In this document: in pieces, positions 57,353 to 64,000 of the stretch
How the letters are laid out: the number at the start of each line of letters is the position of its first letter
How positions within the stretch are numbered: position 1 is the stretch's first letter
NCBI GenBank assembly: GCA_963210315.1
Contig: OY723302.1
Coordinates: 1,364,001 to 1,428,000, forward strand
Length of the DNA: 64,000 bases
Source of the DNA: Rhynchopus euleeides
Taxonomy: Eukaryota > Euglenozoa > Diplonemea > Diplonemida > Diplonemidae
Direction of reading: 5' to 3'
Notes under the pieces: generated by a model
What the model was told of the DNA's origin: nothing
Databases searched by the model: none
The model's input: only the letters and a program-made list of their open reading frames with translations
Position numbers and translations under genes: made by a program

Positions 57353-58387
57353 ATGGCAAGCTTCGACGCCGCCACGGCTGACTGGGACCGTATCCCGATT
57401 CCCCCGTTGGCCAAGACCGCAGCCGTCGCACCCCGGGCGGGCTGCGTCTTCCCCACCTGCGACACCATCCACGGCGGCGGCGCCACAGCCCATTCGTGCC
57501 ACACGTGCGGGCGTACGACGGTGCCGTCATGCCTGAGGAAGCGCATCCCGACGGCGGCGGCGAACGAGTGGCTGGAGATGTGGGGGGAAGTCGGGTGGAC
57601 TTGCCCCGTGTGCACGTGGGAGGCCCTCGAGAGGGAGAGGGACGAAGCAGACGCCGAGATGTGGGACGGAGAGGAGTACGACGAGGAGTCCTCCAGCGAG
57701 AGGGTACCGGCGCCACCACCCAAGGAGGACACGAACGCCGCGGCTCTAGCCACCATCCTGCAGGAGATCCGGGAGCTCAGGAGCGAAGTGACAGGCCTGA
57801 GGGGGACGGTGGAGGAGCAGAAGAAGGAGATAGCTGAGCTGAAACTCAGCCAGAAGAAGGCCGACCAGGACCTCCCCGCGGGTTTCACGGCGCACGTCGT
57901 CTCGACTTGGGGAGACGCGCTGACAACGCCGAGCGGGCAGCGCCTTGTGAAGGCGGAGGTGACGCGGGTGTTCCGCAAGGCGGAGCTGGAGAGCGGGCCA
58001 GACGCCCCCGATTGGCACCACGAGATGGCGTCGCGTTTCGAGCGGGTGTACGAAATGTTCGACCTAATCAAGCAGACAAACGATGTTGCCCCCTTCGTGA
58101 CACCACTCCACAAAGTCATCGTCGAGATGAACAGCTACGCACTGCTGCGAGGCCGCGCGGGGGCGCGCCACTACCAGGGGAAGGCGAAGGCCCTATCACC
58201 CTCCGACTACACGGTTGCCCTCCACAGGAGGTTCATCGAAGAGGGCAGAGCCAAGCAAGAGGCAGTGTGGGCAAAAGCGGAGGCGAAGGCCGAAGACAGA
58301 TCGGAGCCATACCGGCTCCCAAGCAAGGGCAGGGGCCGGAGCGCGGGAAAGGGACGCGCGTCGAAGGGACTCGGGAAGCGGAACTGA
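57353..58387 (+). CDS. Gag-like ORF1 of the YR retroelement
   Basis: 344 residues, ATG at 57353. Residues about 25-80 hold a Cys/His cluster (CVFPTC, HSCHTCGR, SCLRKR, WTCPVC), a probable zinc finger of PHD/RING type, placed N-terminally rather than as a C-terminal knuckle. An acidic stretch (MWDGEEYDEESSSE) precedes a coiled coil at about residues 135-170 (EIRELRSEVTGLRGTVEEQ...IAEL). The C-terminus is basic (SKGRGRSAGKGRASKGLGKR), suited to nucleic-acid binding. Assignment as Gag rests on position and these features, not on homology I can name. The TGA at 58385-58387 is followed by C, and the same frame continues into the recombinase. Confidence 0.75.
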   Translation: MASFDAATADWDRIPIPPLAKTAAVAPRAGCVFPTCDTIHGGGATAHSCHTCGRTTVPSCLRKRIPTAAANEWLEMWGEVGWTCPVCTWEALERERDEADAEMWDGEEYDEESSSERVPAPPPKEDTNAAALATILQEIRELRSEVTGLRGTVEEQKKEIAELKLSQKKADQDLPAGFTAHVVSTWGDALTTPSGQRLVKAEVTRVFRKAELESGPDAPDWHHEMASRFERVYEMFDLIKQTNDVAPFVTPLHKVIVEMNSYALLRGRAGARHYQGKAKALSPSDYTVALHRRFIEEGRAKQEAVWAKAEAKAEDRSEPYRLPSKGRGRSAGKGRASKGLGKRN

Positions 58388-59377
58388 CCGGACAAGGGGG
58401 GACACTACGGCCTGCTGTACCAGGAGGCCGTGCCGACCCTCCCCCCGACCGGTCGGGGGCGGCCGTTGAAGAAGGGCACCCGGCTGACACCCCAGAAGTG
58501 CAAGGAGATCCGCGACTCTTTCCAAAAGACCCTGACACACGCCCTCGCCCCGACCTACTGGAAGACACTACGCAGAGCATACGACCAGTACACACAGTTC
58601 CGCAGGCAGTGGGCAGACACAGCGGGGAGAATGCCGCCACACGACGAGTGCGCGATGCTATGGGCGACCAGCCAACGTTTGGGGGGCCTGTCGACGTCCT
58701 CGACCCTGCAGTACCTGAACAACATCGCAGGGGCCCTCAGGAGATTCGAGGGCTACCCGCTCGACAGTGTCCAGGTCCTCAGCGATTACCGCCGCGCGCT
58801 CAAGCGGCAGGGAGCGCTGAAGCCGAAGCGCCAGGCACAACCCGCGACCCCACAGGACATTCGAAGGGCGATCGAACGCGAACCGCGCCGACTGGTACAG
58901 CTGCTGCTGGGCATCATGTGGAGGGGGGCTGCGCGCGTGTCAGATGCACTCCGCCTCGACGTGAAGGATGTTCAGCCGGACCCGGACAACGACGTAGTCA
59001 ACATCCGCTGGACGCAGTCAAAGTCGGACCCGTTCCGTGTCGGGCACATCACAGGCATCACCCTGCAGGCAGGCCTCCGGAAGATCCTGGAGCGGCGTCT
59101 CAGGCAGGCAGAAAAACGCAAGCAGACAACCCTGTTCCCCCCAAGTGTAGGGTACCGCTGTGCGACAAAGGCAATCAAGAGAGCCAGGGCGACTCTGACT
59201 ACACACTCCCTCCGCCGCGGCGCGCTGACACATCTGGCGAGGAAGGGAGTGCCCCTGGAGGAAGTCAGGCTGCTGTCACGACATGCCACAGTGGACGGGG
59301 TGATTCGCTACGTGTCGGCGGCGGAGAATGCGCGCGCGAGAGACACGGCGAGGATATCAGCGAAGATCGACCAGTGA
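58388..59377 (+). CDS. Tyrosine recombinase of the retroelement
   Basis: The frame continues from the Gag-like ORF directly after its TGA and stays open to a TGA at 59375. There is no ATG near its start; the first in-frame ATG (about 58630) would delete the N-terminal helical domain. That suggests stop-codon readthrough, re-initiation, or a GTG at 58430. From 58430 it is 315 residues: an all-helical core-binding part (RDSFQKTLTHALAPTYWKTL..), then the catalytic domain with GAARVSDALRLDVKDV (first Arg), THSLRRGALTHLA (H-x-x-R), SRHATVDGVIRYVS (His and the nucleophilic Tyr). All five conserved catalytic positions can be placed. It would join the circular cDNA to the target. Confidence 0.9.
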   Translation, partial: PDKGGHYGLLYQEAVPTLPPTGRGRPLKKGTRLTPQKCKEIRDSFQKTLTHALAPTYWKTLRRAYDQYTQFRRQWADTAGRMPPHDECAMLWATSQRLGGLSTSSTLQYLNNIAGALRRFEGYPLDSVQVLSDYRRALKRQGALKPKRQAQPATPQDIRRAIEREPRRLVQLLLGIMWRGAARVSDALRLDVKDVQPDPDNDVVNIRWTQSKSDPFRVGHITGITLQAGLRKILERRLRQAEKRKQTTLFPPSVGYRCATKAIKRARATLTTHSLRRGALTHLARKGVPLEEVRLLSRHATVDGVIRYVSAAENARARDTARISAKIDQ

Positions 59378-59460
59378 GGGGGCGTCGGCGGAGACGAACG
59401 AAGCGGGGAGGGGACCCGCAGACATCATCATCACACTTCCCGGCAAAGCTCCGACGCCTG

Positions 59461-61146
59461 ATGGCGCCACAGGAGGCTTATCAGGAAGTGGGTCAGACCG
59501 AAGACGACCCGGACACCGACGAGTCGTACGGGCCAGGCATTGAAAACGGGTATGAGAGCGACCTCGCGGTGTGCGCGGGAGACAAGCTGCTGCGGCCGGC
59601 AAAGGAGGGGCGTGATGCGGGGACACACGGTGAAGCCATCGCACCGATCTGCAAGACACGGCTCGACCTCGACAGGCTGGTGGAGATGGACACGGCAGGG
59701 GAGTTGGACGGCGTGATAGATCTGATCCGGGAGCCGAGGGTATTTGAGAACGCGCTGCTGCCAGGCGCAAGGGAGGCGTTCAGACGCCACCGCAAGGTAT
59801 CCCGACACATGCTGCAACACCTCGACGACCTGGAGGGCTTCGGAGTGCTGAAGGAGGCGGATGCTGCCGCCTACCTCACCCTCCCGGCTTTCACCGTGTC
59901 CAAAAAGTCGGGAGGATTACGTTTCATCGTCGACGCCAGGCCGCTCAACAAGCACATGGTTTGACCCCCGGACATGCGCCTGGACGACATCATCGAGGTG
60001 ACGCGACGCATTGCTCTCGCAGAGTGGGTCGTGATGGCGGACGCGCGGAGCTGGTTCTACCAGTTCCCAGTGCAGAAGGAAATCCAGCGCTTTTTTGGAG
60101 TCTGGGTCGGGGGAGAACGCGACGAGTTCATCAAGACATTCCTCACCGTCATGTGCATGGGCTGGTCGCACTCTCCATCCATCGCGAACAGGAGCGCAAG
60201 GGTGCTGCTCCCGCCCAGCCAGGGGATCTGCTGGATCGACAACTTCGTGGTGCTGGGGCGAACCCGAGAGGAGGTGGCGAACCAATACGCTGCTTTCCTC
60301 GGGCGGTGCAGGGAAGTCCGAGCGGCGCTGAACTTCGACGACCCACAGCACGGAAGACCGACACAGCACTTCTCCGTGTTCGGCATCGAGTTCGACTTAC
60401 AACGGCACACTTTCAGGATGGACCCGGCCTGGATCCGAAAGATCACCGAGCGCAGCGAGCTGGGGGCACTGCTCGAGGGGAGCTCGACGCCGCGCGGGGT
60501 GTTTCGGGTGTTCGGTGCGCTCGTGTGGCAGTCCTACGTCATGCGCGCCCCAATGTGCTACATGCCGGCAGCCCTTTCATTCATCCGACGAGTGGCGAAG
60601 CGGGCACACGCGGAAGGGGGTACGTGGGATGCAGTATGCACAGTACCCACCTCGGTGCAGCGTGAGACTGTGGACCGTATGCGCTTCATCGCAGTGAACG
60701 ACTGGCGGGCCGCGACTGACCCCCCCTCCGTGGTATCGCTATGGACAGATGCATCATCGCGCGAGTGGGCCGCCATTCTAGTCAGGCCAGAGGGGGAGAC
60801 AGTCGCACAGGGAACGTTCCGCGGAGCGGACGAGGGGGCGCACATTTTCCTAAAGGAGGCACACGCCGTCTGGCAAGGCCTGCGACTGGCTCAGAGGTAT
60901 ACAGACATGACCGTGACATGCTACATCGACAACCTCCCCCTTGTGTTCTCGATGCGCAGGGGCCACTGCTCCAACTTCCGCGGCAACCTGGTGTTGCAGG
61001 AGATCTTCACCATCGCCCGGAAGAATAGGATGCGGCTCCGACCGCAGTGGGTGGCTTCCCAGGACCAGAGAGCTGACGAATACACCCGGGGTAAGCAAGC
61101 GGCAGACCCGGCTTTCCTGGAGACACGCCCGATACCCGGCGCGTAA
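59461..61146 (+). CDS. Reverse transcriptase-RNase H ORF with an in-frame TGA
   Basis: From the ATG at 59461 the frame runs to 61146, interrupted by one TGA at 59962-59964. The TGA lies in the RT fingers, between SGGLRFIVDARPLNKHMV and PPDMRLDDIIEV. RT blocks after it are MADARSWFYQFPVQ (motif A with its Asp), CMGWSHSPSIANR (motif B) and CWIDNFVVLG (motif C, reading WIDN instead of YxDD). RNase H follows: SLWTDASSREWAAI, LKEAHAVWQGL, CYIDNLPLVF and DQRADEYTRGK give its D-E-D-D set. No methyltransferase or protease is seen. The TGA is either a recent nonsense mutation or a readthrough site (TGA followed by C). The ORF overlaps nothing; it starts 83 bp after the recombinase stop, in another frame. 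Confidence 0.9.
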
Positions 61147-61205
61147 CTTCCGCGGCCGTCCCGAGAGACCAGGGACGGCCACGTCCCTCCGGATGAGGGT
61201 CCTGA

Positions 61206-61433
61206 GTGGAAGCGTCAACGCATCACAAACAAAATACGAGTAAAGAGCGGCTGTACTGGAGTGACATTTTTTACGCACACTTGTGAGCAGAAAATGTCAC
61301 TCCACCACAGCCAAACGTGCTCCGCACACCACTAGCCTCCCCCATCACAGGAGTTGAGGTTTTGTGTGTGGAAGCGTCAACGCATCACAAACAAAATACG
61401 AGTAAAGAGCGGCTGTACTGGAGTGACATTTTT
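61206..61433 (+). repeat. B1-A2-B2 terminal block of the retroelement
   Basis: B1 (61206-61270) and B2 (61368-61433) match from GTGGAAGCGTCAACGC to GGAGTGACATTTTT. A2 (61269-61384) matches A1 at 56437-56555. B1 begins 60 bp after the pol stop. This is the arrangement expected if a circular intermediate carrying A2-B junction sequence is resolved by the recombinase. Confidence 0.92.
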
Positions 61434-62215
61434 CACACTCAAACGACTTTATTCACCGGCATTCGGTACCCTGCACCGCACTCCGAGTTACCGTTTTTGC
61501 GCCAACACAGAATGCTGCAGCCCACCCAGAGGGCCGCCCCTCCCCTGTGCCAGGGTGCTCCGCACGACGAACGCCCACCCACCCCCCCCCCCCCCCCCCC
61601 CAGCAGCTGTGTTGTCAGCACTGCTTCGGCTCTGCCCCCTCCACCGGCAGAAGTGCTGCTGGAGGCAGCGGCAGGAGAAGGGCTGTGCCCCAAGCCGAAA
61701 GCGGTGGGCGGGCGGCGTTGTGGAGATCTACAAAATACGGGGGGAAAGAAAGCGAAGGCTCGGGCCAATAGCACTGTCACAGTTTCCTGCGTTGTGTGAG
61801 CCCCAACACATATCTCTCTCGCAATGGAACAAACTAGGAGCGCAACGGCACCGAAGCAACACGCAGGGCGAGTGGGGTTGGCGGGTGTGTTTCCCTCCCC
61901 CTGCTGTAGTCCTGCGTCTTCAACCCCATGCGGGAATCTTTCAGAAAGCGTCAGTGGCAGGACAGCAGCCTACCCTTCAGGCCCATAGGCACGCCGCCCT
62001 GCTGCAACACGCACACACGCGTTCCCCCTTTTTTTTGTTTTGTGTGTGAGTTGCGCCGAGCGCAACTCGGATGCCACACCTCCACCAGCACAAACGCACA
62101 TCTCGGCCAGTGGAGGGAGTGCGTGCACACCTCCCCCCCCCCCCCCGCCGCTGCCCACAGCAGGAGGAGGCCTGCAACAGAAGAGTCAACCACGACCCGC
62201 CCCCCCCCCCCCCTA
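61434..62215. other. No gene seen between two mobile elements
   Basis: Contains C runs near 61580, 62135 and 62200. An open plus-strand frame across 61354-62049 is compositionally biased and begins inside the retroelement's repeat, so it is not called. Confidence 0.45.
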
Positions 62216-63363
62216 GGGGGGGTCAAATGGGGGTGACAAACACGATTTTTCAAAAAACCGGCGCAGAGGCCCCAAAGCCCCCGTAAACCCTCCAAACCCC
62301 CCCAGATCGGTCCGGAAACCCATCGAACCCCACTTTTCCACCATTCCGGGCACCTCAGGTGCCCGAATTGGGGTGCCTAAATTTTGTGCCACCGTTTGGT
62401 ACCGTACAGTGCCACTGTGTGGGAGGTTGGAAAAGAAAATGCCCCAACACACCACATCTGAGGGTTGCAATGCATGTTGCTTGCCAACCACGTCATCCGG
62501 TGGGTGTCAGGCGCTATGTAGGTGGCATTAGCCAGGTCTTCGATGTGTTCTGGCTTGTATATGTACCTCCCTGCCTGCGGCACAGGCACTGCCTTTGTCC
62601 CCCACACCAGCCACAGAGAGCGCATTGTCCTCGGTCCACGGTTGCTGATTCATTGTGATGCGTTGTATCCTCGAGTGAACGTCACACACTAGTGACACCA
62701 CCACCCGCCATCCGAGAGCTGTATTGACTTTGCGCGCTTCCGTTGCATTCACCTCGCCACGCATATTGCACTGTTCAGTACCAGTGCTCTTGGGCCAGGC
62801 AAAGTAGACCGCAGCAACTACCAATTCTGGCACACTGGGTACCACGACAGCGCACTTCGTGTGTTCCCGGAATGTACAGCTCGTGTTGCAACAGTCGTTG
62901 TCAACACATCCCGGTTGTGGAGCACTGCTGCACAGGAATCACACGACCATCTGGACTTGTTCCGTACCTACAGGCAGCCTCCCGGTGCATGGTGGCAGGG
63001 AGGTACATATACAAGCCAGAACACATCGAAGACCTGGCTAATGCCACCTACATAGCGCCTGACACCCACCGGATGACGTGGTTGGCAAGCAACATGCATT
63101 GCAACCCTCAGATGTGGTGTGTTAGGGCATTTTCTTTTCCAACCTCCCACACAGTGGCACTGTCCGGTACCAAACGGTGGCACAAAATTTAGGCACCCCA
63201 ATTCGGGCACCTGAGGTGCCCGGAATGGTGGAAAAGTGGGGTTCGATGGGTTTCCGGACCGATCTGGGGGGGTTTGGAGGGTTTACGGGGGCTTTGGGGC
63301 CTCTGCGCCGGTTTTTTGAAAAATCGTGTTTATCCACGTAAAAGGGGGGCATTTGACCCCCCC
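62216..63363. mobile_element. Long-TIR foldback element with TA duplication, copy 2 (inverted)
   Basis: This is the same element as 27475-28621 but in opposite orientation, as shown by the unique core. It begins GGGGGGGGTCAAATGGGGGT and ends GGCATTTGACCCCCC, with TA on each side (62214-62215, 63364-63365) in poly-C. Arms again about 360 bp. Differences from copy 1 are scattered single bases (for example TATATGTACC for TATATATACC). Neither copy codes for a transposase. Confidence 0.85.
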
Positions 63364-63365
63364 TA

Positions 63366-64000
63366 CCCCCCCCCCCCCCCTCCACCGGAGTGAGGGGTTC
63401 CGGTGCTGATTCTCGCTCTCTCTCTCTGCCCGCCTGCCAGACTATTTCGTTCCCTTTAGAATTTGCGTGAGGCAATCGAGCCAAAACTTCGAGCTTCGTT
63501 GCTTGCTCGGACACAGGGGAGGGGTCCGAGGAGGAGGAGGAGGGGGGGGGGGGGGCACCAAGGCTGTGCGACACGGGTGTTGTTGTCTCCAAACCCTGTT
63601 CTCCAACTCGGAGATCTCGAGAGGCCCTCCCGTTCCGTCGCACCCTCCCAGCCCCCCCCCCCCCCCCCCCGCCCTCCAGTCGGCACAGAGGGGTTGGGGG
63701 GGAGGTGAAGGGGTGGGCGAGGTGGTGGTTGTGGTGGTGGTGGTGCAAGCCTCCTTTCCGGCGGGGCGCAGAAGGGAAAATGGCGATGGAGTCGCGCAAG
63801 CGGGAGGGTGGGGTGCGGGGTTGGCGTGGGGGGTGGAGTGGTGGGGGTGTATGTGTAGTGGATTCGGCCCTGCAGAAGCAAGAATAGGTTGTGTATGAGT
63901 CGCCCCGCCCCGCCCCGCTCCCGGTATGTTGTAGCGGTTCTGTTAGCGGGGTGGCACGTAGGGTTGCGTCATCGGTTTGTGCGTTGTGATGAGAGAGGGG
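63366..64000. other. No gene seen to the window end
   Basis: C/G runs near 63366, 63541 and 63653, and G/T-rich (GTGGTG)n text near 63722-63745. Open frames are low-complexity and overlap on both strands. Confidence 0.45.

Larger units (their letters stand above)
56437..61433 (+). mobile_element. Tyrosine-recombinase retrotransposon with split direct repeats (near complete)
   Basis: Order: A1 (about 56437-56555), 17-copy minisatellite (56625-57330), Gag-like ORF, YR ORF, RT/RNase H ORF, B1 (61206-61270), A2 (61269-61384), B2 (61368-61433). A1 and A2 match by eye, as do B1 and B2; A2 and B2 overlap by the word GTGGAAGCGTCAACGC. Split direct repeats plus a tyrosine recombinase define Ngaro/PAT/VIPER-type DIRS-order elements, which integrate circular DNA through the recombinase rather than an integrase. 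Placement of YR before RT recalls kinetoplastid VIPER more than Ngaro, as far as I remember those maps. Identical termini indicate a recent insertion. Two TGA codons interrupt the coding frames. Confidence 0.88.

Noticed and set aside
58385..58387. Idea that TGA is reassigned to an amino acid in this host
   Set aside because: CPT1, SPRY, DUF4116 and phosphatase coding regions use TGG for Trp and contain no in-frame TGA, while several genes end naturally at TGA.
57907..59460. A long plus-strand frame overlapping Gag and the recombinase, contiguous with the RT ORF
   Set aside because: Upstream of about 59461 its peptide is a frame-shifted shadow of the Gag and YR proteins; only the part after 59461 looks like real RT N-terminus.

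Overview
The window looks like nuclear DNA of a GC-rich unicellular eukaryote (a protist that I cannot place more precisely). The genes have spliceosomal introns with GT..AG ends (GTATGT, GTATGC, GTGTGT donors; CACAG, GCAG acceptors). One start codon sits in a Kozak-like context. The gene content is eukaryotic: carnitine palmitoyltransferase 1, a SPRY-domain protein, a TMC/anoctamin-like membrane protein, DUF4116 repeats and a histidine phosphatase. C/G homopolymers of 10-20 bases are extraordinarily frequent. Long stretches hold no gene. No rRNA, tRNA or CRISPR array was found.

Layout. 1-15 kb is gene-poor: an AT-rich palindrome array, a degenerate telomere-like tract (4.3-6.05 kb), and two copies of a 1.2-kb hAT-like non-autonomous transposon (8350-9544 and 12684-13881). 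15-19 kb carries a small secreted protein and a three-exon CPT1 gene. 19-24.6 kb is empty apart from a repeat array. 24.6-27.3 kb is a DUF4116-repeat gene carrying a 548-bp insertion flanked by an 18-bp direct repeat. 27.5-28.6 kb is a 1.15-kb element with about 360-bp terminal inverted repeats; a second copy in opposite orientation lies at 62.2-63.4 kb. 31.1-35.9 kb is probably a decayed tyrosine-recombinase (YR) retroelement on the minus strand, filled with minisatellites. 38.8-39.5 kb encodes a histidine phosphatase. 40.6-44.5 kb is a composite nest of inverted-repeat elements around a broken transposase-like gene, itself interrupted by a 660-bp hAT-like element with a perfect 8-bp target duplication. 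45.5-51.4 kb is a 1651-residue protein with 24 LPDFLK motifs, a SPRY domain and Cys-rich fingers. 52.9-56.2 kb is a multi-pass membrane protein gene whose only inferred intron holds a tandem array related to the one at 23.3-24.2 kb.

The most notable object is at about 56437-61433: a nearly complete YR retrotransposon. It has split direct repeats (A1 - body - B1 A2 B2, with copies I read as identical), a 17-copy minisatellite leader, and the order Gag-like, YR, then RT/RNase H. Two in-frame TGA codons, each followed by C, interrupt expression: one between Gag and YR, one inside the RT. The RT active-site motif reads WIDN where YxDD is expected. Related solo repeats and a second, minisatellite-rich member occur in the same window.

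Host gene functions appear unrelated to one another: fatty-acid import into mitochondria, membrane channel or scramblase-like activity, and phosphoryl transfer. The organising theme is repeated invasion by short transposable elements, several of which sit inside genes or introns.
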